From contig NZ_CP045722.1 of NCBI RefSeq assembly GCF_009646115.1, forward strand, positions 74,726 to 138,725: a stretch of DNA of 64,000 bases, read 5' to 3'. The DNA is from Pantoea eucalypti (GTDB lineage Bacteria; Pseudomonadota; Gammaproteobacteria; Enterobacterales; Enterobacteriaceae). A program made the position numbers and the translations under genes. The stretch's first letter is position 1; every line of letters begins with the position of its first letter. Positions 8,486 to 17,792 of the stretch are shown one piece after another. The notes under the pieces are model-generated. The model was not told the origin of the DNA. It did no database searches and was given only the letters and a program-made list of their open reading frames with translations.

Positions 8486-10813
8486 TTATTGTGCGTAGCC
8501 TTTCTGTTTATCGCAGCTGCCGTGGCAGCCGTGACAACGTCCCTTTCCCTCCTGCATCATGCCTGGTATTGCCTGCACCCGGCTTCCTGCTTTTCGCAGT
8601 GCAAACAGAATGACCATGTTAAGCAACAGTATGCCAATCAGGCAGGTTGCGCTAAATGCAGGATGCTCGGTAAACGTGACGGTCTGATAAAACAGCGTGG
8701 CCGTGGTGTAAGCAATATTCAGTCCCCAGAAGAATGAGAACATCATCCACTTTCTGCCGGCTTCGCGCGCAATAGCGCCCATGACTGAAACACAGGGCAC
8801 ATAGAGCAGGACAAAGATTAAGTAACTGTATGCGGCGAAGCCACTGCCAAATTTGGCTGACATGATGCCCATAGAGCCGGATGCCATCTCACCATCACCT
8901 TTGCTGGCATCGATGGGATGAGCCAGTGCATCAATTCTCAATGCAGCTGTTAACCCCGCCCAGGTCTGTGTCAGCGCATCGGTCAGCTCAGCTTTAAGGT
9001 TAAAAGTCTGCGGATCAAACGCGTTGTTCTGGAGCGCTTCAGTGGTGTAAAGGCTGTTGAGTGTGCCGACCACGACCTCTTTAGCCATAATGCCACTCAC
9101 CAGTCCAACGGTCGCCTGCCAGTTATCCTGAGTGATACCAATCGGCAACAACGCAGGTGTAATCGCTTTACTGGATGCCGCCAGTGCAGAATGGTTAATG
9201 TCTTCGACCAGCTGGCCATTAAATGCAAAGCTGCTCAGTACGCCAACCAGCATGCTCACCAAAATGATGACCTGTCCGGCCCGGACGACAAACATTTTCA
9301 GCCGCTGCCAGGTCTGCAACAGCAGACTTTTCAGATGAGGCCGGTGATAGACCGGCATTTCCATGATAAACGGGGATGCTTCCCCGCTCAGCAGGGTGTG
9401 CCTGAGTACCAACCCGGTGATGATCGCAACAACAATGCCCAGCAAATAGAGTGAGAAAACCAGGCTGGAGCTATGCGCGTCAAAAAATGCTGCAGCGAAA
9501 ACCGCAAAAATCGCCAGCCGCGCCCCGCACGACATAAAAGGTGCAATCAGGACCGTAAGCAAGCGCTCACGCGGTGTGTCGAGTGTCCGGGTGCCCATGA
9601 CTGACGGTACATTACAGCCAAAGCCGACGATTAGCGGCACAAAGGATTTACCCGGCAGGCCCAGCGACTGCATAAGCCGATCTATCACAAAAGCAGCGCG
9701 CGCCATGTAGCCTGAATCCTCCAGAAAAGAAAGGAACAGGAACATCAGGCCAATCTGAGGAATGATCGGCAGCACGGTATTTATGCCGGATCCGATGCCC
9801 TGGGCCAGAAAAACGGTCAGCCAGTCCGGGAAGTGGCCGACATAGCCCAGCCATTGCATGCCATGAATAAATATGGCCACAGAACCACTGTCGAAAAGTG
9901 GCTGCAGTGCGGCACCGATATTAATTGAGAGCACAAACATCACATACATCACTGCCAGGAATATCGGAATGCCCAGCCAGCGATTCAGCACGATACTATC
10001 AATCTGACGGGTCCGACCGGCAGGTAATACCTGATGAATATTACTCACGGCTGCGCAAAGTGCGTTGATGGCACGATAACGGTAATCGGCAATCTGTACG
10101 CCGGTGTCGTTGCCCGCCTGCTTCATCATCTCAGGCAAATGCGGGAGCAGCTCCGGGCAAAGCTTCTGGCTGTTAATATCACCCTCCAGCAGCTGCAATG
10201 CCAGCCAGTAACGTTTTTGAGGCGCTATCGTTTCGGGCATTTGCAGACACAGCTGCTCAATTGCTGAGTTAATCGCGGCCGGGTAACGCACCCGTTCCGG
10301 AGCGCAGTAAACATGAGCCTGATCGATCAGGATTTTGAGCTGGGCAATACCATCGCCCCGGGTTGAGGTCACGGAAACAACCGGACAGCCAAGACGTGCA
10401 GATAACGCCTGAATATCAGTAGTGATGTTCTGACTGGCGGCAACGTCCTGCATGTTAAGGGCGATAATGCAGGGCACGCCAAGCTCCAGTAGCTGCAGGG
10501 TCAGGAACAGATTACTTTCCAGACTGGATGCATCGACCACGTTAATCACCATATCGGCGTGATCCTGATAGAGATACTGGCAGGCGATGCTCTCATCAAT
10601 GGCTCTTTCAGCAGACAGCGTCGTCAGCGAACGAGTTCCGGGCAGGTCGATGAGCCTGACATCTGACTGTGCAGTAAAAAATTGCCCTTCTTTACGCTCA
10701 ACTGTCACACCCGCCCAGTTACCGACCTGCTGCCGGGCTCCGGTAAGCTGATTAAATAGCGTGGTTTTGCCGGTGTTAGGATTTCCAATCAGCCCGATGG
10801 TGATCTTTTTCAT
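8486..10813 (-). CDS. feoB: Ferrous iron transport GTPase/permease FeoB
   Basis: 775 residues, the usual size of enterobacterial FeoB (773 in E. coli). The N-terminal cytoplasmic G domain shows G1 GNPNTGKTT (about residues 10-18), G3 DLPGT and G4 NMQD. The C-terminal membrane part contains the gate motifs GFGCNVPSVMGTRTL and a second Gate region with FVLLYVPCVSV. The C-terminus has a Cys/His-rich tail (RCHGCHGSC) also seen in other enterobacterial FeoB. It imports Fe2+ through the inner membrane, mostly under anoxic or acidic conditions. Its start overlaps the feoA stop (ATGA). No feoC follows, although E. coli has one. Confidence 0.97.
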   Translation of the reverse strand: MKKITIGLIGNPNTGKTTLFNQLTGARQQVGNWAGVTVERKEGQFFTAQSDVRLIDLPGTRSLTTLSAERAIDESIACQYLYQDHADMVINVVDASSLESNLFLTLQLLELGVPCIIALNMQDVAASQNITTDIQALSARLGCPVVSVTSTRGDGIAQLKILIDQAHVYCAPERVRYPAAINSAIEQLCLQMPETIAPQKRYWLALQLLEGDINSQKLCPELLPHLPEMMKQAGNDTGVQIADYRYRAINALCAAVSNIHQVLPAGRTRQIDSIVLNRWLGIPIFLAVMYVMFVLSINIGAALQPLFDSGSVAIFIHGMQWLGYVGHFPDWLTVFLAQGIGSGINTVLPIIPQIGLMFLFLSFLEDSGYMARAAFVIDRLMQSLGLPGKSFVPLIVGFGCNVPSVMGTRTLDTPRERLLTVLIAPFMSCGARLAIFAVFAAAFFDAHSSSLVFSLYLLGIVVAIITGLVLRHTLLSGEASPFIMEMPVYHRPHLKSLLLQTWQRLKMFVVRAGQVIILVSMLVGVLSSFAFNGQLVEDINHSALAASSKAITPALLPIGITQDNWQATVGLVSGIMAKEVVVGTLNSLYTTEALQNNAFDPQTFNLKAELTDALTQTWAGLTAALRIDALAHPIDASKGDGEMASGSMGIMSAKFGSGFAAYSYLIFVLLYVPCVSVMGAIAREAGRKWMMFSFFWGLNIAYTTATLFYQTVTFTEHPAFSATCLIGILLLNMVILFALRKAGSRVQAIPGMMQEGKGRCHGCHGSCDKQKGYAQ

Positions 10814-11037
10814 CAGACGATTTCCTCCAGGATCATAGAGGACAGGTCCCGCTGTCGAACTGCCAGACTGATACGGCGCGTGCGAATTTGCACAGGGTCC
10901 CCCATTGGCGCCACGCGAACCGTCTCAAAAACGGCGCCGGGAAGCATGCCCATCGTCAGTAATTTCTGACGCCAGGCGAAATTTACAGACGGCTTATAGC
11001 CAAGAATTCGATAGGTACTGCCCATGTTAATTGCCAT
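10813..11037 (-). CDS. feoA: Ferrous iron transport protein FeoA
   Basis: A 74-residue SH3-like protein that supports FeoB. The core FAWRQKLLTMGMLPGAVFETVRVAPMGDPVQI matches E. coli FeoA (split here into its motif RQKLL, MGMLPG and RVAPMGDP). I chose the start at 11037 (MAINMGSTYRILGY) because it gives the length of E. coli FeoA (75) and a GAGG lies upstream; the open frame extends further to 11136 without family similarity. The stop overlaps the feoB start by one base pair, so the two are translationally coupled. Confidence 0.93.
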   Translation of the reverse strand: MAINMGSTYRILGYKPSVNFAWRQKLLTMGMLPGAVFETVRVAPMGDPVQIRTRRISLAVRQRDLSSMILEEIV

Positions 11038-11073
11038 AACACGCTCTGCCTCAAGGTAAGAAGCACTCATTTT

Positions 11074-11092
11074 ATAAATGATAAGCGTTTCG
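11074..11092 (-). promoter_or_regulatory. Possible Fur box upstream of feoA
   Basis: ATAAATGATAAGCGTTTCG lies 37-55 bp upstream of the feoA start and partly resembles the Fur consensus (GATAATGATAATCATTATC), with a good AAATGATAA half and a poor second half. Fur control of feo is well established in enterobacteria; the site itself is only a weak match. Confidence 0.4.
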
Positions 11093-11360
11093 CTTTTTGA
11101 TCTGGAATGAGCAATCGAGAGAAAACATGTCGTCAATGCGTATGTGGAAGAAAACGTATCCTTTCACAGGAGCCTGGTGACGGGTGAGATGGCCTGATAC
11201 GTGTAAATAGAGACATCATGGCTTGTTGCCACTGAGTCAGACCTGCATCATAAGCGGTGACAATGTCAGGCAACTACAGAGGCTATTCGGCCATAATGAA
11301 TGGCACAAAATCTTACGGTAACCTTGGGGTAGAGAGCAGCCCTGGATCAATAAGGATTAT

Positions 11361-11837
11361 ATGAAACAAATTACGTTGAGTGACCTCCAGAAACAAAGCG
11401 AACAGGCTGCACACTCTCCTCGCTTGCGAGCTAATCGTAATCTACATCCCGAATTAAGCGATCCGGTTCAACGTCTGGCCATCGCTATGGAGCCGGGCAC
11501 TTATGTGCGCCCACACCGCCATCCGCATACTTTTGAATTGCTGATGCCTCTTCGAGGACGCTTCCTGGTATTAAATTTTGATGACAATGGTTATGTGACC
11601 CAGCGGGTGATGCTGGGTGAAGAGTGCAAGGTGCTCGAAACGGATGCCGGCATCTGGCATGCGGTACTCTCCATGGATAAAGGCGGGGTTATTTTTGAGG
11701 TAAAGCATGGCGGTTACCAGCCAGTTACTGAACAGGATCTTGCCCCATGGGCACCCGCCGAGAATGAGCCTGGCACCATGGAACTGATGGCATGGTACGA
11801 ACAGGCGCAGGTGGGTGATGGTAGTTTCACTCGATAA
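11361..11837 (+). CDS. WbuC family cupin-fold metalloprotein
   Basis: 158 residues. The cupin core is visible: PGTYVRPHRHPHTFELLMPLRG (about residues 48-69) provides two or three metal-binding histidines and a glutamate, and GIWHAV supplies a further histidine. This pattern is that of the WbuC family, found in some enterobacterial O-antigen clusters; the biochemical role is not well defined. It is a single gene here with no sugar-nucleotide or O-antigen genes nearby, so I do not infer a link to lipopolysaccharide. The start ATG is preceded by AAGGA at a suitable distance. Confidence 0.85.
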   Translation: MKQITLSDLQKQSEQAAHSPRLRANRNLHPELSDPVQRLAIAMEPGTYVRPHRHPHTFELLMPLRGRFLVLNFDDNGYVTQRVMLGEECKVLETDAGIWHAVLSMDKGGVIFEVKHGGYQPVTEQDLAPWAPAENEPGTMELMAWYEQAQVGDGSFTR

Positions 11838-11991
11838 TTTTTAGCTTATTTACAGCGGGCGGTATGGTGGCCGATGCCGTCCTTCAGGTGACATCTGGCA
11901 ATTTTCAGGGTTGCCTGCACTCATCTCTAAATCCAGAGATTGGCTTTTACGAACCCTTGAGATGTAAAAAACGGGTATCCGAACACAGTAA

Positions 11992-12195
11992 CTAAGTAGG
12001 CTTAATCAGGTTCCGGTAGTAGCTTAGCATTTGAAACAGACCATTCGGATGATGCAGTAAATTGAGCATTAAGCCATCTATCAGGTCAGGCAGCGCCATT
12101 TCAGACGTCTCCACTGCACTATTGAGGTCAGAGAGGCAATAAACGTCATCAGCCTTACATTCGAAATAAGGCTGAGGAATTTGTCTTTTAACCAC
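11992..12195 (-). CDS. Hypothetical small protein
   Basis: A 67-codon frame with a GTG start and only a weak ribosome site (CAAAG). The product is acidic in the middle and has a predicted helical stretch (SEMALPDLIDGLMLNLLHHPNGLFQML). I do not recognise the family; a distant resemblance to the small two-helix YmgB/AriR-type regulators is conceivable but not shown. It may also be a chance frame. Confidence 0.35.
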   Translation of the reverse strand: MVKRQIPQPYFECKADDVYCLSDLNSAVETSEMALPDLIDGLMLNLLHHPNGLFQMLSYYRNLIKPT

Positions 12196-13385
12196 CTTTG
12201 AGCTTTATTGAAAAGTTATTTTTATAATTCATCCTCTATAACCGTAGTTTAAATGGCGGATACACCAGCGGTTCACGGTATTGATTTATGGGGAGTGCGC
12301 ATTACGGATGTGTAACCACTACAATATTCCCGGACACTCTGTTAAAAATGACGCTTCTCCAGCTTCACTGGACTTCGTAAAAGAATCTTACCGATTATAA
12401 AACTGTGGTTTTTGTCGATTCAGATGATATCGTTTCTGAGTAGTGAAAAAACACACTGATCTTCCCTCTTTTATTTGCTGCAAGGGCATTTACGGTTGAT
12501 TATCATGGCATGTAGCAAGTCTTAATCCTCCCATTGATAAAACGGCAGAGCCAAAACCGAAACATGCCCTTTGAGGCTACGGCCTATGCGTTTAAGGGCT
12601 GATTATACCGCCGTTGAAGTTAGCTGGAACGTATTTATAGTTTGCTGATATGAGCCTTACGCAAGTTTTAATGTTGTAGCTGTTAAGGATTAGAGGACAG
12701 TTACGGGATCGCTGCTAAAAGTTAATACATTCATCAATTTAAAGGGAAAAATCAGAACCCAATAATAGCACTTAAACAGGATCTTGCAGAAAATTAGTTA
12801 CATCATACATAAGTCTATCACGTCTATGTACGCCCCTTCGGGGCGCGGGGGCGGCTAGTCAAAAGGCACTCGGAATTCCAGAATAACTTTGTTTTTAGTA
12901 CGTCAATAAACACACAAAATCAGCAGGCCTTCTCGTGTTATTGAAACTAATTTAACAGGGTGTTGTAACTAACCTGTCGCGTTATTGCTCTTTTATCACT
13001 TAATATAAATTATACTTTCCATTTTCCTGTGGAACGGCTAACACTTATTCCCTTCACATCCCGATTTTTTATCATCTGAGAAAAGCGGTTATAAATTTAA
13101 GTTCAGCTTATTTAAATAGTGCGTCGTTCATTTTATAATCAGAGGCACATTCAGGATTTTCTTTATCTGAATTGAAAGTTTCATTTATCGCAAATACATG
13201 TTTGATTTTCTGTTGCAGCTTTTTAACAAAACATGCTTAATCATCATACACCCCAACACATTACAATTGATCTGCATCAGTCTTTTGGCAGATAATTTTC
13301 CGAAGGCTGGAATTGTTATCGTGTCGTTTAACAATTTTAGCTAATAATGCCACATCTTCTTAAAAACTAATGACAGGACAGTGAA
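12196..13385. other. Long intergenic region
   Basis: About 1.2 kb, AT-rich, with no frame above 60 codons and no recognised RNA. The only local structure I noted is the short hairpin CGCCCCTTCGGGGCG at 12831-12845, without a T-run. It may contain decayed genes or the promoter region of the downstream lipoprotein gene. Confidence 0.6.
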
Positions 13386-13622
13386 ATGACATCTTTCAAT
13401 TCTGGCAAAAAATTCGTCTGCGCTATTGTGATGACGGCTGCAGTAATATCCATGACCGCCTGCTCAAGCAATTATGTCATCTCTACCAATGACGGGCACA
13501 TGATCACGACTCATGGTAAACCCGCCAAAGATAAACAAACTGGCATGATCTCGTATAAAGATGCAGACGGAAATATGCATCAGTTGCAGCAGCACGACGT
13601 TAAAGAAATTGTACAAAAATAA
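13386..13622 (+). CDS. YgdI/YgdR family lipoprotein
   Basis: 78 residues. The N-terminus is a lipoprotein signal peptide with lipobox MTAC followed by SSNYVISTNDGHMITTHGKP, the core pattern of the small YgdI/YgdR lipoproteins (an SH3-like SNYVI-T-DG fold). It is expected to be lipidated at the cysteine near residue 26 and anchored in the envelope. The function of the family is unknown. GGACAG precedes the ATG. It sits 61 bp before a YfaZ-like outer-membrane protein gene on the same strand, so the two may be expressed together. Confidence 0.9.
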   Translation: MTSFNSGKKFVCAIVMTAAVISMTACSSNYVISTNDGHMITTHGKPAKDKQTGMISYKDADGNMHQLQQHDVKEIVQK

Positions 13623-13683
13623 ATCAATTCAGCCAGCAATCGTAATCATTAATTTTAAAATTTAAAAGCAGTGGAACTGAACA

Positions 13684-14226
13684 ATGAAACTTTCTGTAAT
13701 CAGCATGGGTATGCTGCTGTGCGTCTCTTCGTCTGCAATGGCCATTGGCTTGAATGTGGAGCAAGGTAAAAATACCACTGCGCTGGACGCAGAAATTGGC
13801 CGCTCATCCAGCGGAATTTATCTGGATAGCCAGTGGATCAAAAATACGGCGGATGGTGTTCAGATTGGTCAGGCGGGTACCGGTTATAATCTTGAACTTG
13901 GTCCGGTAATGCTGACAGCTGGCGCCAAAGCCGCTTATCTTGGTGGCAAGAAAGGGGATAACGGCGTCGCATTTCCTGTCGGTGGCGGTGTGAAAATCAA
14001 TCTGCCCGCTGATTTTGCGATTTATGGTGAGGGATATTCTGCTCCGGAACAACTGACTAACAGCGTTAAGAATTTTGTGGAAGCGAACGCCGGCATAAGC
14101 TGGTCACCGCTGGGGCCGCTGGTCTTGAAAGCCGGCTACCGTTATGCAGGTGTTGATGGCAAAGATGGACGCCCGGGCCATACCCTGATCGATGGGCCTT
14201 ACATTGGTGGCGGCCTGACATTTTAA
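13684..14226 (+). CDS. YfaZ family outer membrane protein
   Basis: 180 residues with a signal peptide (cleavage likely after SAMA, residue 20). The mature part alternates short beta-strands and ends in an aromatic residue (IGGGLTF), as expected for a small outer-membrane beta-barrel. The pattern (NVEQGKNTTALDAEIGRSSSGIYLDSQWI ... in short: glycine-rich strands with regular alternation) matches the YfaZ family. Role unknown; related proteins are annotated as precursors of putative porins. The gene has no clear terminator and is followed by another small envelope gene. Confidence 0.88.
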   Translation: MKLSVISMGMLLCVSSSAMAIGLNVEQGKNTTALDAEIGRSSSGIYLDSQWIKNTADGVQIGQAGTGYNLELGPVMLTAGAKAAYLGGKKGDNGVAFPVGGGVKINLPADFAIYGEGYSAPEQLTNSVKNFVEANAGISWSPLGPLVLKAGYRYAGVDGKDGRPGHTLIDGPYIGGGLTF

Positions 14227-14334
14227 TATCAGATAACGCTCCTCTTCTATAGGGTGAGGAAACCAGCCAGCTTGACTGATCGGTTTCTTTACCCATTTTT
14301 CGTTATGACTCTGACGGAAAGCAGTGAGAAACAG

Positions 14335-14640
14335 ATGATGAAACCACTCATGTTGATGTTATTTACCCTTTGTCTGACAGGATGTGTCCAGTATAAATGG
14401 GTCAAGCCTGACGCATCTGAGCAGCAGGAGTTCGTGGCAGAAACAGCCTGTAAAGCTCAGGCACTCAGGGATTTACCGCCAGACAATGTCGTTAGCGGTA
14501 AATACACCTCAAAAGACAAGAAACACAAGACAACTGATACGAATTACTCAACCAGCGATGCTAATGAAAGTCAGCGAGACATATTGGTGAAAGACTGTAT
14601 GTTCAAACAAGGCTGGCAACAGATTGAGATTCAGCACTAA
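14335..14640 (+). CDS. Small lipoprotein
   Basis: 101 residues from the ATG at 14335 (an ATG at 14338 is equally possible). The N-terminus MMKPLMLMLFTLCLTGCVQYKW is a lipoprotein signal with lipobox LTGC. The mature part is polar and rich in lysine, serine and threonine and contains two further cysteines (near residues 38 and 90). The open frame extends upstream to 14254 but without a signal-like N-terminus. I recognise no family. Third in a row of envelope-directed genes. Confidence 0.75.
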   Translation: MMKPLMLMLFTLCLTGCVQYKWVKPDASEQQEFVAETACKAQALRDLPPDNVVSGKYTSKDKKHKTTDTNYSTSDANESQRDILVKDCMFKQGWQQIEIQH

Positions 14641-14697
14641 CGACATTGAACTGTCAGAGGCCAGGTAAAATCCTGGCCAGCACTGACCCGACAGGTT

Positions 14698-14886
14698 TTA
14701 TCGATTGTGGCCGGAATTTATTCGGGCATCATCCTGCTGCTGCTGTGCAGTACGCTGCCGACGGCACCGTTCCGAGCAATACAGAACCTCTTCCCAGCAC
14801 CTTTCCCATTTTTTTCGCCATGACATCGGTTTGTTACACGTTTTGCAGTAGCGCACCGGTAGTGACTTTTTATTGCCTTTGAACAC
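14698..14886 (-). CDS. DUF2256 domain-containing protein
   Basis: 62 residues from a GTG start with a perfect GGAGG seven bases upstream, which decides the start against the longer frame to 14919. The sequence [19 protein letters not shown]...[21 protein letters not shown] is the DUF2256 pattern: two Cys pairs (C-x2-C and C-x3-C after a Trp-rich segment), likely a zinc ribbon. The domain often occurs beside cryptochrome/photolyase-like genes, but none is seen here. Function unknown. Confidence 0.88.
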   Translation of the reverse strand: MFKGNKKSLPVRYCKTCNKPMSWRKKWERCWEEVLYCSERCRRQRTAQQQQDDARINSGHNR

Positions 14887-16042
14887 GTCAATCCTCCAGA
14901 AAACCCAGGACACTGACAAAGCCTATGCCATATACAGTATAGCTAACCGTCGCACTGGATAACTGATGACAATGGGCGGCAAAGTTAGCAGACTGCTTTT
15001 TTTCATACTCTCTTGTTCTATGATTATTCTTCGACGACCCCATTTGCTCTGACATTGTACTGTGAAATATCTATTACAGGTTTTTGGCATTATGCGCTGC
15101 TGACGACGAATTAATTAGCCAGGTTAATAATAGCCGCTTCCTGGCACACCGTTTTCAGTTCAGTGTCTGGCAGCATGTCCATCGATGTGTTTTGGGACAG
15201 GCTGGCGAGGTGATTGCAAAATCACATGGTTCACGGACTGAGCTGAATGAATATCGATGAAAAATGCTATCGCTTCCGTTATCAGCATCAATGACAACAG
15301 GGTAATAACGTGGGGAAATAATGCTGTCTATGATTACGTTGTAAACTACCTCCCTCTTTGAATCTTTACAGAGCTTCAAAAATCATGACTCTTGTAAATA
15401 ATTGACTTTAGCCCACAACGGGTGGCTCTCGTTTTGACGAGTTTGTATCCATTTATTTGATGGCTGTAGGTGGATGCAAACGCTTAAATCAGCCATAACG
15501 CAGGCCGGCCCGCTCTTAAATAACCCTATGCGCTGCATAAGAAAAAAACAACCCATTATCATGGCGTTACAAATAACCACAGTTAATCAGTGGGCTAATT
15601 ATTTAAAGCGTCACCGTGCCAGTCATTCAACAAAATTACGATTAACATCATGATCTTATCCAGTTTTAGCTGTCTGCCCTGAATCATTACCTTTAATTTT
15701 CAGAGCAATGCGTGTACAGGATTTGCGAAGCGACTTTGCTGAAAACAGCGTTAAAGCACAATTTCCCTATACCCGCTCCCAATTAACTAACTTTTCAGAT
15801 GTCGTTTTTTTTGACATTTTGAGCTAAGAGCACCGCAAAGAGTAACTCTGCTTCAATTTAAGGGTGATACGGTAATTACAGTTTAAACTCTTGTAGAAAG
15901 CGATTAATATGTTAGCGTTGAACTATCGGTTCTGTATTTTGATTCTTCGAAGGCAAGCATTCTAAAAAAGCAGGTCTGACGAAAAGCATCAGCGTGAACC
16001 CGCTCTGTATTTTATTATCTGAACATGACTATGGTGACTTTG
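14887..16042. other. Long intergenic region before the H-NS-like gene
   Basis: About 1.15 kb of AT-rich DNA. Two minus-strand frames (15155-15379 and 15383-15580) have no ribosome site or recognisable sequence. I see no RNA gene or mobile element. The last 250 bp likely contain the promoter of the hns-like gene, which is typically AT-rich and curved. Confidence 0.6.
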
Positions 16043-16444
16043 ATGAGTGACACTCTCAACAGCTTGAATAATATCCGTACCCTTCGCGCAAACGCTCGCG
16101 AGCTTGACCTGGCTGCCCTGGAAGAAATGCTGGAAAAACTGTCAGTTGTAGTGAGTGAGCGTCGGGAAGAAGCTCAGGCTTCGGAAGCAGCTAATCGTGA
16201 AAAAGCCGAGAAACTGGCAAAATATCGCGAGTTACTGTTGCAGGAGGGTATCGATCCTAATGAACTGTTAAATGGTATGCCAACTGCACCCGCTGAGAAG
16301 AAAAAACGCGCACCTCGACCAGCTAAATATCAGTACACCGACGAAAATGGTGAAGTTAAGCAATGGACTGGCCAGGGCCGTACACCCTCAGCTATTAAAT
16401 CAGCCGTTGATGCAGGTAAATCACTGGATGATTTCCTGATTTAA
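16043..16444 (+). CDS. H-NS family nucleoid-associated protein (copy 1)
   Basis: 133 residues, close to H-NS (137) and StpA (134). Order: N-terminal dimerisation helix ([17 protein letters not shown]), long coiled coil rich in E/K ([20 protein letters not shown]), flexible linker with [11 protein letters not shown], and the C-terminal DNA-binding domain with [12 protein letters not shown], the AT-hook-like loop that inserts into the minor groove. I use the ATG at 16043 (MSDTLNSL), preceded by GGTGAC; the frame also opens at 16025. Plasmid H-NS homologues commonly silence AT-rich cargo so that a large plasmid costs its host little. A paralogue lies 870 bp downstream. Confidence 0.95.
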   Translation: MSDTLNSLNNIRTLRANARELDLAALEEMLEKLSVVVSERREEAQASEAANREKAEKLAKYRELLLQEGIDPNELLNGMPTAPAEKKKRAPRPAKYQYTDENGEVKQWTGQGRTPSAIKSAVDAGKSLDDFLI

Positions 16445-16463
16445 CTCAGTCTGCATACATGAA

Positions 16464-16490
16464 AACAGCCTGCTTTAAGCAGGCTGTTTT
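16464..16490 (+). terminator. Terminator after H-NS-like copy 1
   Basis: AACAGCCTGCTT / AAGCAGGCTGTT forms a long perfect stem followed by TT and further T/A-rich sequence, 20 bp after the stop codon. Confidence 0.85.
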
Positions 16491-16677
16491 ATATCACATC
16501 GACATCCGGTAGTAGCTCTGACATTATCCGTCGGCCCTTACCCCGCCCTTCTGCAATTTGTTTCATCCGTCAATCTACAGTTCTTCCCAGGCGTTTCACT
16601 ACACTTAGTTGCTGAACATCTTCCGCAACAGACACCCGGCTTCATTCTTCCCCTGAGCTGATTTATTTATTCAGCGC

Positions 16678-17040
16678 TTACATGTTACGAGCGCTGATAA
16701 TTTCCAGGCCGATCTGCTGACTATAAGAGAGTTCACGCGTATTGCCATCAGGGTCGGAAAAAACGCCCGGTTACCCATTGGTGCATCAGATTGCTGAGCG
16801 TCCCTTAGGCAAAACACCGTCAAGCCGTGCGCGGGCAACGTTGACATCTATCCCTTCACGACGGGTAAAGGCCACACCAATATAACCAAAGGGACCCGGC
16901 GGCGTATCTTTACTGTTGTCAGATTGCACCCGCACCAGCGCAGCACTGCAAGATGTTGAGCAGAACATCTCAAAGGATAATGCTTCAAAACCACGACGAA
17001 TTTCTGGCGATGGCCAACCACTATCATGGCAAGGCATCAT
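16678..17040 (-). pseudogene. Broken VOC (glyoxalase/bleomycin-resistance) family gene
   Basis: Two pieces of one VOC protein lie in different minus-strand frames. The upstream piece includes GPFGYIGVAFTRREGIDVNVARARLDG and ends at a stop near 16786; the downstream piece, in another frame, reads FSDPDGNTRELSYSQQIGLEI and stops at 16678. The segment FSDPDGNTREL is the classic C-terminal VOC signature with the last metal-binding glutamate. At least one frameshift near 16765-16790 separates them, and the N-terminal half is hard to recognise. The gene is most likely decayed. It lies between the two hns-like genes in the opposite orientation. Confidence 0.75.
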
Positions 17041-17311
17041 GCCTGTCCTGAATAAAACCTCATTTCTGATTCACGCACAGTTAATAAAAAAGAAAATGCT
17101 AAACCCAGCGCCGCTTCTATAACGAAAACCAGGCATTAGCCAGCAGATTACGCTTAAACTGTACGATTTACTGGATTAGATACCACCATTCTCACCTGAT
17201 AAACAGCGAATAAACCCGCATTGGCCCTTCAAATACCGCGTACGGAAATGTTACCCTTGCTGGCTGAATAATTTGCACTTTATTGATTAACTTGAGTATT
17301 TGAGGATTGGT

Positions 17312-17713
17312 ATGAGTAAGAATCTGAGCAGCCTGAATAATATCCGCACAATGCGTGCTGAGGCACGCAATATGACGCTGGATCTGCTGGCAGAGCTACA
17401 CCAGAAATTAGAAACAGTGGTAAATGAGCGTCGTGAAGAGGAAAGTGCACGAGAGGCAGAAGCCCGTGAGAAAGCTGAAAAGCTGGCGTTTTATCAGGAG
17501 TTGCTGATGGAAGAAGGAATTAATCCGTTGGAACTGGTAAATAGCGCTTCTCCTTTGGTAACCGGCAAAAAGAAACGGGCGAAGCGTCCGGCTAAATATC
17601 GTTACAATGATGAAAACGGTCAGGTTCGTTACTGGACGGGTCAGGGCCGAACCCCTTCAGCCATTAAAACTGCGATCGAAAATGGCCAGTCACTGGATGA
17701 TTTCCTGATTTAA
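17312..17713 (+). CDS. H-NS family nucleoid-associated protein (copy 2)
   Basis: 133 residues, the same length as copy 1 and similar throughout: N-terminal [15 protein letters not shown], charged coiled coil, linker [11 protein letters not shown], and DNA-binding motif [12 protein letters not shown], ending in the same LDDFLI. The start at 17312 follows GAGG eight bases upstream. The most divergent part is the first 60 residues, which controls oligomerisation, so the two copies may heterodimerise with each other and with chromosomal H-NS. A GC-rich hairpin follows at 17729-17768, without a clear T-run. Confidence 0.95.
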   Translation: MSKNLSSLNNIRTMRAEARNMTLDLLAELHQKLETVVNERREEESAREAEAREKAEKLAFYQELLMEEGINPLELVNSASPLVTGKKKRAKRPAKYRYNDENGQVRYWTGQGRTPSAIKTAIENGQSLDDFLI

Positions 17714-17792
17714 TCGCGCTAATTTCTTGCCGGAATGTTGACCGCCAATGGGCGGCAATATTCCGGTCCGCAACGTCCCATGGCACAGATAT

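Noticed and set aside
11101..11125. FNR site upstream of feoA
   Set aside because: Only one half (TTGAT) of the TTGAT-N4-ATCAA dyad is present.
15155..15580. Two minus-strand frames in the gap before the first H-NS-like gene
   Set aside because: Neither has a ribosome site or a recognisable sequence; composition is that of AT-rich spacer.
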